NCBI RefSeq assembly: GCF_001591025.1
Contig: NZ_BCTZ01000012.1
Coordinates: 124,001-188,000 of the forward strand
Direction: 5' to 3'
From: Sphingomonas soli NBRC 100801
GTDB taxonomy: Bacteria; Pseudomonadota; Alphaproteobacteria; Sphingomonadales; Sphingomonadaceae
DNA length: 64,000 nt
Part shown: positions 37,045 to 48,641 of the stretch, piece by piece
Position numbering within the stretch: position 1 is the stretch's first letter
Layout of the letters: each line of letters starts with the position of its first letter
The notes under the pieces: generated by a model
The model's database searches: none
What the model saw: only the letters and a program-made list of their open reading frames with translations
Told to the model about the DNA's origin: nothing
Translations under genes and position numbers: made by a program

Positions 37045-37554
37045 CTAATTCCCTTTTTTCGTCCAGGCATCGATCGCTGCCCAGCCGTGCATGCCCAATT
37101 GGCAGAGGCTGCGGGCCTTTCGCGCATTCATGCCGCCGAGCGCCACCAGCGGCACACCCAGCCCGCGCGTCATCAGCCCCAACCGGCTCCTGCCGAGTGG
37201 ACGCGCGCCCGGATGCGAGCGCGTGGCGAATATAGGGGAGACGAAGATCAGCCGCGCGCCCGCGCGGATCGCGGCGATCGCTTCGCGCCGGGAATGGGCG
37301 GACGCGGTGAGCGTCCGTGTGCGCTGGTTATGCTCGCCGCCGGGGCCTGCGCGGATGAGGAGAAGCCTGCGTCTCCGGGCGATGCGGCTGACGCGCGCGA
37401 AGACCTGCTGCCGCGTCTCCGGCGCGAGACCATAATGGCGGAACACCACGCCCGATCCCGCCGGCAGCCGCTCCAGCGCATCCCATAGCGCATCGCCCAT
37501 CCGCTCGTCGGTCATCAGCCATAGCGTGGGGAGCGGGGGGTGGCGGGGCGGCAT
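37045..37554 (-). CDS. ThiE/TenI-like thiamine phosphate synthase-family protein
   Basis: About 169 residues of the thiamine phosphate synthase barrel family: LWLMTDERM at the start, GVVFRHYGL, then IFVSPIFATRSHPGARPLG and LVALGGMNARKA. It is shorter than ThiE (about 210), lacks parts of the usual substrate site and has no thi neighbours, so a paralog with another role is likely. The start at 37554 is a choice; an ATG at 37578 shares bases with the ATG of the divergent YggS gene, which would leave no room for regulation. Confidence 0.75.
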   Translation of the reverse strand: MPPRHPPLPTLWLMTDERMGDALWDALERLPAGSGVVFRHYGLAPETRQQVFARVSRIARRRRLLLIRAGPGGEHNQRTRTLTASAHSRREAIAAIRAGARLIFVSPIFATRSHPGARPLGRSRLGLMTRGLGVPLVALGGMNARKARSLCQLGMHGWAAIDAWTKKGN

Positions 37555-37576
37555 CCCGCTGCCTATAGCGCGCGCC

Positions 37577-38242
37577 ATGCCCTTAGACGACGCCCAAGCA
37601 CGCCTTCGCCTGGTTCAGGACCGTATCGCCCATGCCGCGGGGCTGGCGAACCGCAAACCCAGCGAAGTGACGCTGATCGCCATTTCCAAGACGCACGAGG
37701 CCGAGGCGATCCGCCCGCTCCTGGCCGCCGGGCAGCGCGTATTCGGTGAGAACCGCGTCCAGGAAGCGCAGGGCAAATGGCCCGAATTGCTGGCAAAGAC
37801 ACCCGGTATCGCGCTGCACCTTGTCGGCCAGCTCCAATCGAACAAGGCGGGGGATGCCGTGGCGCTGTTCGACGCGATCCATTCGGTCGATCGCCCCTCG
37901 CTGGTGACGGCGCTCGGCCATGCGATGGACAAAGCGGGCAAGCGCCCGGCCTGCTTCCTCCAGGTCAATATCGGGGATGAGGATCAGAAGGGCGGATGCG
38001 CGGTCGCGGCGCTGCCCGAATTGCTGGCGCAGGCGCGGATCGCCACGCTGCCGGTGGCAGGGCTGATGTGCGTGCCGCCGGCCGATGTGGATGCGGCACC
38101 TTACTTTGCGCTGCTGGCGAAGATCGCGCGCGACAATGGCCTGGACGGGCTGAGCATGGGCATGTCCGGGGATTATGAAACGGCGGTGATGATCGGGGCC
38201 ACGCATGTGCGCGTCGGCACCGCTTTGTTCGGCGCGCGCTAG
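37577..38242 (+). CDS. YggS/PLPBP-family pyridoxal phosphate homeostasis protein
   Basis: 221-residue PLP-binding protein of the YggS family that buffers vitamin B6 and affects amino acid balance. Lys in LIAISKTH (near residue 38) binds PLP; GENRVQEAQGKW and HLVGQLQSNK are family signatures, and MSMGMSGDYETAV at the end holds the phosphate. The ATG at 37577 is preferred to the longer frame. The HAD gene follows directly after its stop. Confidence 0.94.
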   Translation: MPLDDAQARLRLVQDRIAHAAGLANRKPSEVTLIAISKTHEAEAIRPLLAAGQRVFGENRVQEAQGKWPELLAKTPGIALHLVGQLQSNKAGDAVALFDAIHSVDRPSLVTALGHAMDKAGKRPACFLQVNIGDEDQKGGCAVAALPELLAQARIATLPVAGLMCVPPADVDAAPYFALLAKIARDNGLDGLSMGMSGDYETAVMIGATHVRVGTALFGAR

Positions 38243-38905
38243 ATGAAGTTTGCCGCGATCCTCTTCGACTTTGACGGCGTGCTGATCGAAAGCGAATATT
38301 CGGGCAACAAGCATATCGCCGATTTCCTCACCGCCGCCGGGCATCCGACGAGCCCGGAGGAATCGATGGCCAATTTCATGGGCTATTCGGGCGCGGAGTT
38401 TCACCGCCGGCTGGAAGACTGGATCGGCGGGCCGATGCCCGCGCATTGGGAGGACGAACGGCGCGCGGAGAATGATCGCGTGCTGGCCGAGGGGATCGAT
38501 GAAGTGGCGGGTGCGGTCGCGTTTCTGCGCGGTCTGCCTGCCGGTCTCCCCAAGGCGGTGGTCTCGTCCAGCTCCACCCGGTGGCTGCACGCCCATCTCG
38601 CGCATCTTGGCGTGGCCGATATCTTTGGCGAGCATGTCTATTCGGGTGCCGAGCATGTCACGCACGGCAAGCCCGCGCCCGATCTGTATCTCTATGCCGC
38701 ACGCCAGCTCGGCGTGGCGATCGAACATTGCCTGATCCTCGAGGATTCACCTGTCGGCGTCACCGGAGCCCTGGCTTCGGGCGCTACGGTCGTCGGCCTG
38801 TGCGCGGGCAGCCATTGCAGCGCCGATCATGCCGATCGCCTCCGCGCGCTTGGGATTGAGAATATTGCCCATGATTTCAATGAGATAGCGCGCATGCTCG
38901 GCTAG
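38243..38905 (+). CDS. HAD-superfamily hydrolase (subfamily IA phosphatase)
   Basis: 220-residue phosphatase or phosphoglucomutase-like enzyme. HAD motif I DFDGVLIES (nucleophile Asp9 and Asp11), motif II VVSSSS, Lys in HGKPAPDLY and motif IV LEDSPVG. Substrate not predictable; sugar phosphates are common for the family. The ATG abuts the YggS stop, so they form a pair. Confidence 0.92.
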   Translation: MKFAAILFDFDGVLIESEYSGNKHIADFLTAAGHPTSPEESMANFMGYSGAEFHRRLEDWIGGPMPAHWEDERRAENDRVLAEGIDEVAGAVAFLRGLPAGLPKAVVSSSSTRWLHAHLAHLGVADIFGEHVYSGAEHVTHGKPAPDLYLYAARQLGVAIEHCLILEDSPVGVTGALASGATVVGLCAGSHCSADHADRLRALGIENIAHDFNEIARMLG

Positions 38906-38947
38906 GGGGAATGCGCGCTTGGTGTCACCTTAGTGTAACCTTCCAGC

Positions 38948-40006
38948 CTAAAGCTGATGCCCCGTCCGGTCGCGCTTGGTGGCCAGATAGCGGGCGTTGT
39001 GCGGGTTGGGCGGCAGCTGGTGCGCCACGCGCTCGATCACCTGCACGCCCGCAGCCTCCAGCGCGGCGACCTTTTCGGGATTGTTGGTCAGCAAGCGGAT
39101 CTGGCGCTGGCCGAGCAGGCTCAGCATCCGCGCCGCCACCGCGAAGTTGCGGGCGTCCACCGCAAAGCCGAGGCGGGTATTCGCGTCGACCGTGTCGAAG
39201 CCCTGATCCTGCAGCGCATAGGCGCGCAGCTTGTTGATCAGGCCGATGCCGCGGCCTTCCTGGCGGAGATAGAGCAGGATACCCCAGCCGGCCGCTTCGA
39301 TCTCGCGGATCGCCGCGTCCAATTGCGGACCGCAATCGCATTTGAGGCTGCCGAGCACGTCGCCCGTCAGGCACTCGCTGTGCAGGCGCACCAGCGGCGG
39401 CTTTCCGTTCGGCGATCCGATCAGCAGCGCGACATGCTCGCCGGGCATCTCGTCGGTGCGAAAGGCGACGATCTCGGTATTTTCGGCACCGGCAACCGGG
39501 AGCTGCGCCCGCGCGACGATGCGCAGGCGGTTCGCATCCTCGTGCGCGTCGATGTCCGAAGGGGTGATCGTATCCTCGCCCGCCGCGCGCCGGGCGAAGA
39601 AGGCGGGCAGCAGCCCGGCGATGCGGGCGAGCCGGAGCGCTGCGGCCGCCTCTTCCGGCGCTTCGACAGCGACGGCGCGGAACGGGCCCTTGAGCGGGGT
39701 CGCCAGGTCGAGCTGGGGATCGGCGAGCGCGGTCGCCATGTCGAAGTCCAGCCAGGGCACGCGCCCGATCAGCACCGGCGCATCGGGCACGGCCGCTTCG
39801 AGCTGGTTGGCGAGCTTGAGCGTCGCGGCGCGGCCTGCGGAAATCAGCAGGGCGGCATCGCCGCCTGGATCGAACGCGCGCAGCCGCTCGGCATCGGCGG
39901 TCTCGACGGCGAGCAACGCCATCTCGCCGATCGCGACCGGCCAGCCGCGCCGCAGCGCGTCGATCGCGCGGGCGACTTTTACGGCAGGGGCGCGCGGATC
40001 GCTCAA
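38948..40006 (-). CDS. ribA: GTP cyclohydrolase II
   Basis: First step of riboflavin synthesis. 352 residues from a TTG that overlaps the xthA stop (TTGA). The C-terminal catalytic domain has the zinc-binding SECLTGDVLGSLKCDCG and the RQEGRGIGL active-site loop. The N-terminal 150 residues are an extra domain seen in related alphaproteobacterial proteins, replacing the DHBP synthase part of RibBA. The frame is open further upstream, inside xthA, but that part is shadow. No FMN riboswitch was seen. Confidence 0.9.
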   Translation of the reverse strand: MSDPRAPAVKVARAIDALRRGWPVAIGEMALLAVETADAERLRAFDPGGDAALLISAGRAATLKLANQLEAAVPDAPVLIGRVPWLDFDMATALADPQLDLATPLKGPFRAVAVEAPEEAAAALRLARIAGLLPAFFARRAAGEDTITPSDIDAHEDANRLRIVARAQLPVAGAENTEIVAFRTDEMPGEHVALLIGSPNGKPPLVRLHSECLTGDVLGSLKCDCGPQLDAAIREIEAAGWGILLYLRQEGRGIGLINKLRAYALQDQGFDTVDANTRLGFAVDARNFAVAARMLSLLGQRQIRLLTNNPEKVAALEAAGVQVIERVAHQLPPNPHNARYLATKRDRTGHQL

Positions 40007-40785
40007 AAGGCGAACTCGGTGACGAGCGGCACATGGTCCGATGGCTTGAGCCAGCTGCGGCACGGCTCGCACACCTTGTGGCTCACCGCCTGGGCAGCAA
40101 CTTCGCGGCTCGCCCACATATGATCGAGCCTGCGCCCGCGATCATTGGCGGTCCAGTCCTTCGAGCGGTAGCTCCACCAGGTGAAGCAGCGCTCGGGCGC
40201 GGGGATGAAATGCCGCCCCAGATCGACCCAGTCATGCGCCGCCTGCAGCCGCCCCAGCGCTTCGACCTCGATGGGCGTGTGGCTGACCACGTCGAGCAAT
40301 TGCTTGTGGCTCCACACGTCGCACTCGAGCGGCGCGATGTTGAAGTCGCCGGTCAGGATGGTGGGCACGCTCAGCCCGCTGGCCCATTCGGTCATCCGCT
40401 CCACGAAATCGAGTTTCTGCCCGAATTTTGGGTTCACTTCGCGGTCCGGCACGTCGCCGCCAGCGGGTACATAGACATTCTCGAGCCGCACCCCGTTGGG
40501 CAGCCGGACGCCGACGTGGCGCGCCTCGCGATTGGCCTGCCAGTCGAACCGGTCATCCTCGACCACGGGAACCCGGCTGATAATCGCGACGCCGTGATGC
40601 ATTTTCTGGCCATGCTTGATGACATGGTCATAACCGAGCGCGCGGAGCGGCTTTTCGGGGAAGTCGCCGTCGATCACCTTGGTTTCCTGAAGGCACAGAA
40701 TGTCCGGCGATTCCTCGCGGAGGAACTTTTCGACGATCTCGATGCGGAAACGGACCGAATTGATATTCCAGGAAGCGATCTTCAT
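40003..40785 (-). CDS. xthA: exodeoxyribonuclease III (AP endonuclease)
   Basis: 260-residue EEP-fold nuclease for repair of abasic sites. N-terminal MKIASWNINSVR, catalytic LCLQETK, GDFNIAP and the C-terminal RLDHMWASR and SDHVPL motifs are all present. The start at 40785 is chosen over a 16-residue longer frame. Coupled to ribA by a 4-base overlap; the pairing seems to be operon packing. Confidence 0.95.
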   Translation of the reverse strand: MKIASWNINSVRFRIEIVEKFLREESPDILCLQETKVIDGDFPEKPLRALGYDHVIKHGQKMHHGVAIISRVPVVEDDRFDWQANREARHVGVRLPNGVRLENVYVPAGGDVPDREVNPKFGQKLDFVERMTEWASGLSVPTILTGDFNIAPLECDVWSHKQLLDVVSHTPIEVEALGRLQAAHDWVDLGRHFIPAPERCFTWWSYRSKDWTANDRGRRLDHMWASREVAAQAVSHKVCEPCRSWLKPSDHVPLVTEFAF

Positions 40786-40831
40786 CGCGTGCGATGTAGA
40801 GTTTGTTTCGCCCGGGTGCCAGCGCGGCGCC

Positions 40832-40860
40832 AAAAAAGGAAAGGCCCCCGCTCCGGGGGC
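40832..40860 (-). terminator. Rho-independent terminator downstream of lolA
   Basis: GCCCCCG-GAG-CGGGGGC on the minus strand, a 7-bp stem with a 3-base loop, followed by CTTTCCTTTTTT. It ends the ftsK-lolA side before xthA. The 170 bp between it and lolA (40861-41030) hold no gene that I can see. Confidence 0.85.
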
Positions 40861-41030
40861 AATGGAGCGAGGGCCGACCTAGCGTTCGTCACGCAGGCAG
40901 GAAGTGGCTTCCGTCCGGGCAACAGGGGGAAAATCCCGGCTCGAGCCCCACATCCGCAGGCAAATAACTAGCCCTGCAAACCTGTCGGCAGGATGAACGG
41001 CGTTAAGAATCACTCGCAGTTCGTCGCAGA

Positions 41031-41642
41031 TCAGCGTGAAACGGGGCCCTTGCGCCGCGGGTCGTTCCAGCGGAACTCGCCATCCGCCACCGCCGCGTTG
41101 AAGCGCTGGTTCGAAAGGCGGATCGTGGTGCGGTTGTTCTGCGAATCGAGCGCCACCCACCCCTGAAGCATCAGTCCCGAAGGTGCCGAGGCGTTCTTCT
41201 GGAAGATCATCGTGATCCGGCCATATTCGGGATGCTTCGGATCATGCACCTCGATCGAGACGACGCGCGGGTCCCCGGTCGGCAGCAGCTTCGCGAACTT
41301 GGTGATGTCGCGCTTGGGATTGAGCAAAACCGCGAGTGGCGAATTGCCGATCGGCCAGCGATCGACCTGGCGCACCTGATAATCGATGAAATAGAGGCTC
41401 TTGCCGTCCGCGACGATCAGCTGGGGCACGCCCTTTTGATACTGGAAGCGGATCTTGCCCGGACGCTTGAGCGTCATCGTGCCCGTCAGCGTGCGGCCGT
41501 TACGATCGGTCTGCGCAAAATTCGCGACCATGCTCGACACGCCCTCCAGATGCTTCTGCACCTGCGCCATTTCGGGCTGGGCGGCGGAGACCAAAGCCGG
41601 TGCGGCGATTGCGAGGCTGAAGGCGAGGGGTCGTGCAAACAC
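41031..41642 (-). CDS. lolA: LolA-family outer-membrane lipoprotein carrier
   Basis: Periplasmic chaperone that carries lipoproteins to the outer membrane. 203 residues with a signal peptide (1-21, cleaved near VSAAQ). The typical MTLKRPGKIRFQYQ segment and QNNRTTIRLSN near the C-terminus are present. It lies 84 bases after ftsK on the same strand, the usual alphaproteobacterial order ftsK-lolA-xthA. Confidence 0.92.
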   Translation of the reverse strand: MFARPLAFSLAIAAPALVSAAQPEMAQVQKHLEGVSSMVANFAQTDRNGRTLTGTMTLKRPGKIRFQYQKGVPQLIVADGKSLYFIDYQVRQVDRWPIGNSPLAVLLNPKRDITKFAKLLPTGDPRVVSIEVHDPKHPEYGRITMIFQKNASAPSGLMLQGWVALDSQNNRTTIRLSNQRFNAAVADGEFRWNDPRRKGPVSR

Positions 41643-41726
41643 GCATATTCTCCGAAAAACCTGGCGCCGGCGATTAGAAGCGGCGGCTTGAATGTCCCCT
41701 GAACCCGCAAAAGCGCGGTTTCGATC

Positions 41727-44027
<2,301 letters not shown>

Positions 44028-44174
44028 CCGCCCAGCCTCCAGTTTTCAGGGGTGCGGCGGAATCATCGCGCCTGCGGACTCCGCCGTCAAGGTTGATCCC
44101 GCTTCGTTCCTTCGGTCCGCTCATTGGGATTGCGGGTGCTTTCGTTCGCTCCCTGCACGCGCTACGGCATTGCC

Positions 44175-45404
44175 ATGGCCCAGATACAGTCGAGTGCGGA
44201 CGTCCTTATCCTTGGCGGCGGGCTGGTGGGCAGCGCGCTTGCCGTTGCGCTCGACGCGCATGGGCTCACTTCGATCGTGATCGATACCGCCGACGCGGCG
44301 ACGATTACAGCCGCAAGCTTTGACGGGCGCGCTTCGGCGATCGCTTCGGCGCCGATGCGGATGTTCGAGGCGATCGGCGTGGCGGACCGGCTGGCGGGGA
44401 AGGGTTGCCCGATCCAGGGCATCCGCGTGAGCGACGGGCTGGCTCCCGGCAAGCTCGATTTCGCGCCCGACGCCGATGATGGCCCGCTGGGGCATATGTT
44501 CGAGAATCGCCAGCTCCGCATCGCGCTGCTGGAGGCGGCGATGGCGGCGCCGGGCGTGGATCTGCGGATGCGGACCCGCGCGGTTTCGGTGGAGCGCGGC
44601 GCGATGGGCGTGACCGCGACGCTCGATTCGGGCGCGACTGTCCGCGCGCCGCTGCTGGTCGCCGCCGAAGGTCGCAATTCGCCGACGCGCGAGGCGGCAG
44701 GGCTCAAGACCGCGCGCTGGAGCTACGACCATGCCGCGATGGTCGCGACGCTGGGGCATGAGCGCAGCCATGAGAATATCGCGTTCGAGATCTTCTATCC
44801 CGAGGGACCGTTCGCGATCCTGCCCTTGCTTGATGACGAACAGGGCCGTCGCTCGGCAGTGGTGTGGACGGTCAAGGCCAGCGACGCGGCGGGGATGATG
44901 AAGATTTCCGACCGCGCCTATCTGGCCGAGGCGGAAAAGCGGATGGGCGGCTTCCTGGGCAGGTTGGGGCCGCTGACGCAGCGTTTCAGCCATCCTTTGG
45001 GCTTTCACCACGCGGCATGGATCACCAGCGACCGGCTGGTGCTCGCGGGTGACGCGGCGCACGGCATCCATCCGATCGCGGGGCAGGGCGTGAATGTCGG
45101 CTTTCGCGACGTGGCGACTCTGGTGGAAGTGCTGGTCGATGGCAAAAGGCTGGGGATGGATCTGGGCGATCCGCAATTGCTGGCGCGCTATCAGCGCTGG
45201 CGCGGACTCGACACATTCATGGTCGCGGCCGCGACTGACGGGCTGACGCGCCTGTTCGGCATTCCGGGCAAGGCACCGGCGGCGATCCGGCGATTCGGGC
45301 TGTCGGCGGTGGACAAGATGCCGCCGCTCAAGCGCTGGTTCATGGGCGAGGCGCGCGGCGAATCGGGCGATGTGCCGAAGCTGCTGCAGGGCGAGCGCGT
45401 CTAA
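44175..45404 (+). CDS. UbiH/UbiF/COQ6-family FAD-dependent hydroxylase
   Basis: Flavin monooxygenase of ubiquinone ring hydroxylation. 409 residues: GGGLVGSALAVAL for FAD at the N-terminus, DGRASAIA, and GDAAHGIHPIAGQGVNVGFRD near residue 290. Which ring position it hydroxylates (UbiH, UbiI, UbiF or the multi-position UbiL/UbiM types of alphaproteobacteria) cannot be decided from the sequence alone. The start MAQIQSS is preferred to a longer frame. Confidence 0.92.
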   Translation: MAQIQSSADVLILGGGLVGSALAVALDAHGLTSIVIDTADAATITAASFDGRASAIASAPMRMFEAIGVADRLAGKGCPIQGIRVSDGLAPGKLDFAPDADDGPLGHMFENRQLRIALLEAAMAAPGVDLRMRTRAVSVERGAMGVTATLDSGATVRAPLLVAAEGRNSPTREAAGLKTARWSYDHAAMVATLGHERSHENIAFEIFYPEGPFAILPLLDDEQGRRSAVVWTVKASDAAGMMKISDRAYLAEAEKRMGGFLGRLGPLTQRFSHPLGFHHAAWITSDRLVLAGDAAHGIHPIAGQGVNVGFRDVATLVEVLVDGKRLGMDLGDPQLLARYQRWRGLDTFMVAAATDGLTRLFGIPGKAPAAIRRFGLSAVDKMPPLKRWFMGEARGESGDVPKLLQGERV

Positions 45405-45427
45405 GCCGAGCCGTTCTGCGCCCGCCG

Positions 45428-46036
45428 CTATTGCAGCGTGCCGCCGTCGTCGCCGTGACGGCCGTAGAATTGCATGAGCTGGACAATCAGCTCGGAGCGT
45501 TCGGCGAGGGTTTCGGCCTCCAGCAGCGCCTGTTTCGAGGCGGGATCGAAGGGGGCGATCTGGGCGATGCCGTTGACCAGCGATTCGTCGTCGAGGCGGG
45601 TCACCGCTTCCCAATCCACGGCATAGCCCTGCGCATCGGCGAACCGGCGCGACTCCATTTCCAGGCTGGCGCGCGCGATCGCGGAGAGGATTTCGCTTTC
45701 GCGCACCGGCTCCAGCTCTGCCTCGACCTGGCGGAAGGGGGTGATTACGTCGAGCTCGCGCAGGATCGTGAAACGCGCCAGCCCCTCCAGCACGATATCG
45801 AACCGGCCGTCGTCGAGCGCCTCCACCTCGGCGATCCGACCGACACAGCCTATTTCGAACAATTCGGGGGGATCATTGCGGTCACGCGGCTGGACCATGC
45901 CGATGCGGCGGTCGCGCACCAGCGAATCGGAGATCATCGCGCGGTATCGCGGCTCGAAGATGTGCAGCGGCAGATGCATCCGCGGAAACAGCAACGCGCC
46001 GCTCAACGGGAAGATCGAGAGCCGCGTGACCGTCAC
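45428..46036 (-). CDS. LON substrate-binding-domain protein
   Basis: 202-residue protein made only of the N-terminal domain of Lon protease: LSIFPLSGALLFPRMHLPLHIFEPRYRAM, then IGCVGRIAEVEALDDGR. No ATPase or protease part. Function unknown; it may be an adaptor or substrate-recognition module. It overlaps the YbbN-type gene by 4 bases. The pair Trx-TPR plus LON domain is widely conserved in alphaproteobacteria and suggests a joint role in protein quality control. Confidence 0.93.
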   Translation of the reverse strand: MTVTRLSIFPLSGALLFPRMHLPLHIFEPRYRAMISDSLVRDRRIGMVQPRDRNDPPELFEIGCVGRIAEVEALDDGRFDIVLEGLARFTILRELDVITPFRQVEAELEPVRESEILSAIARASLEMESRRFADAQGYAVDWEAVTRLDDESLVNGIAQIAPFDPASKQALLEAETLAERSELIVQLMQFYGRHGDDGGTLQ

Positions 46037-46938
46037 CCGAACAGGATCGCCGAAAGCTTGCGCCGCTGCGCCGAGACCCAGGGATCCTCAAGCCCGACCG
46101 CTTCGAACAATTTGAGCAGGCGCGCGCGGGCGGCGCCGTCGTTCCATTCCTTGTCCTCGCGAATCATCGCCAGCAGCGTTTCGGCGGCGGCGTCGCGGTC
46201 GCCAGACGCCATCTGGGCCCCGGCGAGCTCGTAGCGCGCTTCCATGTCGCCCGTCGCGGCCTGGGCGGCGAGGCCCGATAGATCCTCCACCGGCGCGGCT
46301 TCCTGCGCGAGACTCACCGCGGCGCGGGCGCGCTCCACCTCGGGGGATTTGGCGGCATCATCGGGCAGATCGGCGAGCGCAAGATCGGCCTCGCCGGTGC
46401 GGCCCAGCGCGAGCAGGGCGCGGGCGCGGCCCGCGGTGACCGCGGGGTGGCCGGGCGCCATCTCGGCGATCTGATCGAATACCGAAAGCGCGCGCTCGGC
46501 ATCGCCTTCGGCCAGCACCTGCTCACCCATCGCGATCAGCGGCTCGAGTTCGGCCTCCTGCGCGGCCTCCTCGCTCTGCACGGGTAGTTGGCGGAGAATC
46601 TGGTCGAGCATGGTGCGCAGCTGCGCCTCGGTGCGTGCGCTGGACAGATCGGCGACGAGCTGGCCCTGGAACATCGCATAGACGGTGGGGATCGAGCGCA
46701 CCTGAAACTGCGCGGCGATGAACTTGTTGGCGTCGACATCGATCTTGGCGAGCTTCACGCCCTTGGCCGCATAATCTTCGGCGACCTTTTCGAGCACCGG
46801 GGCCAGCTGCTTGCAGGGGCCGCACCATTCGGCCCAGAAATCGAGGATGATCAGCGCGCTCATCGAGGGTTCGACAACGTCGCGGCGGAAGGCGTCCACG
46901 GCCTCCTTGTCTTGCGGGGTCATTCCAAGCGTGGCCAT
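46033..46938 (-). CDS. YbbN/CnoX-type thioredoxin-TPR chaperone
   Basis: 301 residues: thioredoxin domain (1-115) with an intact WCGPCK site (Cys39, Cys42), then tetratricopeptide-type helices to the end. In E. coli the relative (CnoX) has lost the active site and acts as a holdase; here the CxxC is kept, so redox activity is possible, as in the Caulobacter protein. The ATG at 46938 is preferred to one four codons upstream. Coupled to the LON-domain gene. Confidence 0.93.
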   Translation of the reverse strand: MATLGMTPQDKEAVDAFRRDVVEPSMSALIILDFWAEWCGPCKQLAPVLEKVAEDYAAKGVKLAKIDVDANKFIAAQFQVRSIPTVYAMFQGQLVADLSSARTEAQLRTMLDQILRQLPVQSEEAAQEAELEPLIAMGEQVLAEGDAERALSVFDQIAEMAPGHPAVTAGRARALLALGRTGEADLALADLPDDAAKSPEVERARAAVSLAQEAAPVEDLSGLAAQAATGDMEARYELAGAQMASGDRDAAAETLLAMIREDKEWNDGAARARLLKLFEAVGLEDPWVSAQRRKLSAILFG

Positions 46939-47025
46939 CACGTGCTCCAACGGGATCGAGGTTTGCGCCTATGTGGGGGCTCGGCGCGCACCCCTCAAGC
47001 ATTTTCGGGCGCGTCGCCAAGGGGC

Positions 47026-47054
47026 TTGCACTGCCCCGAACACGCTGCTAGTGG
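47026..47054 (+). promoter_or_regulatory. candidate promoter of tRNA-Gly
   Basis: TTGCAC (47026-47031), 17-bp spacer, TAGTGG (47049-47054), followed by GC-rich sequence like the stringent discriminator of stable-RNA promoters. Transcript start near 47061. Confidence 0.4.
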
Positions 47055-47094
47055 CCGCGCCTCACCCAGCCGGTTCGCCCGGCCAGACGCCAGA

Positions 47095-47169
<75 letters not shown>

Positions 47170-47218
47170 GCTTCTCGCTGCAGATTTGCAGCGCCGATTT
47201 GCAAAAATAGCGAGAAGC
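47170..47218. repeat. inverted repeat directly after tRNA-Gly
   Basis: Perfect 10-bp arms GCTTCTCGCT (47170-47179) and AGCGAGAAGC (47209-47218), with the direct repeat GATTTGCA twice in the 29-base loop. It could help end the tRNA transcript, although no T-run follows, or be a scar of integration at the tRNA 3' end. The rest of the space to 47348 shows no gene. Confidence 0.5.
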
Positions 47219-47348
47219 ATCAGCGCAGCGCGGCCCTTGCCTGTGCTCGCTTGGCGTTCAGCGTTTGCGCCCGCCCATCACGAATCTGGCAATCAACCGG
47301 TCTTCCCGAGCGCCGGACGACCGCGTCGGGCCATCGGCTTGCCGGTGC

Positions 47349-48527
47349 TCACTCCACGAAGGTGAGCGCGGCGGCCGCAATTGCTCCGATCGCAAGCATC
47401 GCCTCGAGCCGCGGAAACGTCTCGCGGCCCACGTTGCGCAGCCGCGCAGCAGCCAGATAGGAATCGCGGGCGATGGCCGATTCGCTGCCCCATTTGAGCC
47501 GCAGCAGCGACGCAGCCGAGCGCCGCCGCACGATCAGCAGGTCGAGAATTTCCGGACCCCGGACCGCACCCATCTCGCGCTTATAGCCGGAGTCTCCCGC
47601 GCCGAAATCGACCTGCTCCACACCCAGATCTCGCGCAATCTGAAGCTGATGCGCCGTAACCAGCTTTCCTGGCCGGAAGCTTGAGAAGCGCGCGTCATAG
47701 CTGCAGGCGATGCTATATTGCAGCGGCGCGGCCATCAGATCGAACGAGAATGCAACGGGATGATCGCCGACATAGAGGATTGTTGCCGTCAATGCCTCCG
47801 CCAGCGCGGGATCGGCCAGCACCCGCAGCCATTCGGCGCGGCGATCTTCGGAGAGAAACTTCGCGCCGGTGCCGTCGGTGGCTCGCCCGACCCAGCTGGC
47901 CATTTCGATTTTGCAGAGCGTTTCGAGCACCCCGGCATTCCAGTCGGCACCGCGAATCATTTCGAATCGCACGTCGCCCTGCTGCTCGAGTTGGCGCATA
48001 TATTTGTTCAGGCGCCGCTTTGTCGTGCTGCGCGGCCAGCCATCGGCGAGATCAAACAGGAAGGTACGGCCCAGCCGACGCACCAGCACCGTCCAGCCCG
48101 CCATCGCCGCCGCGCGCTTGATTCGCGTGGTGGCCGGATCATCCGAATAGATGGGGCCGATGCGCCAGACCTGGCCCAGCATTTCCATCGTCAGCGGATT
48201 GCCTAGCATCTCCGCAAGTTCGGAATCCTCGGCCGAGGGGTCGATCGGGATGGAGCGGAACGGCCAATAGCTACCCGGAATATTCCGGCCCCCGATCAGG
48301 GTGTTGCCGAAGCCGATCGTAGGAATTGCGGCAATCGTGGTGCCATCGGCACGGGTTCCGATCAGCGTCGTCCCCCGATCCGCAGCGGCGGCGCGGTACC
48401 AGGCCGCGCGCAGAAACTGATAGGGGGGCGGCAGGCTCTCGACGAGCTGGTCCATTTCGTCGGGCACGCCGGGGTGGCACGCTACCGCGATCGCATCTGG
48501 TTCGAGTTGGACCTCGCTTACGTACAT
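47349..48527 (-). CDS. BioF2-like (GNAT_6) acyltransferase
   Basis: 392-residue protein of the BioF2-like/CelD acetyltransferase group, used in exopolysaccharide acylation or peptidoglycan-type linkage. The fold is seen in the second half: TTKRRLNKYMRQLEQQG, then ATILYVGDHPVAFSFDL, RPGKLVTAHQLQIARDLG and VDFGAGDSGYKREMG. The ATG at 48527 is chosen for GGGAGCAGGA just upstream. A hydrophobic end (LAIGAIAAAALTF) could touch the membrane. It stands alone downstream of tRNA-Gly, facing it. Substrate unknown. Confidence 0.82.
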   Translation of the reverse strand: MYVSEVQLEPDAIAVACHPGVPDEMDQLVESLPPPYQFLRAAWYRAAAADRGTTLIGTRADGTTIAAIPTIGFGNTLIGGRNIPGSYWPFRSIPIDPSAEDSELAEMLGNPLTMEMLGQVWRIGPIYSDDPATTRIKRAAAMAGWTVLVRRLGRTFLFDLADGWPRSTTKRRLNKYMRQLEQQGDVRFEMIRGADWNAGVLETLCKIEMASWVGRATDGTGAKFLSEDRRAEWLRVLADPALAEALTATILYVGDHPVAFSFDLMAAPLQYSIACSYDARFSSFRPGKLVTAHQLQIARDLGVEQVDFGAGDSGYKREMGAVRGPEILDLLIVRRRSAASLLRLKWGSESAIARDSYLAAARLRNVGRETFPRLEAMLAIGAIAAAALTFVE

Positions 48528-48641
48528 TCCTGCTCCCTGCGCGGAGATTAGGCGCAAGTTCCTGACAATGTGTAAGCGCGCAAAGAAATTCCCGGACGTC
48601 CCGTTTTGCCGTGCCCGCAGGATAGGGATAGGCTGGCTCGC

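Noticed and set aside
38906..40006. FMN riboswitch for ribA
   Set aside because: ribA starts inside xthA with a 4-base overlap; there is no leader to hold an aptamer.
46930..46945. CACGTG near the YbbN-type start as a further parS site
   Set aside because: Flanking bases do not match the GTTN...NAAC arms.
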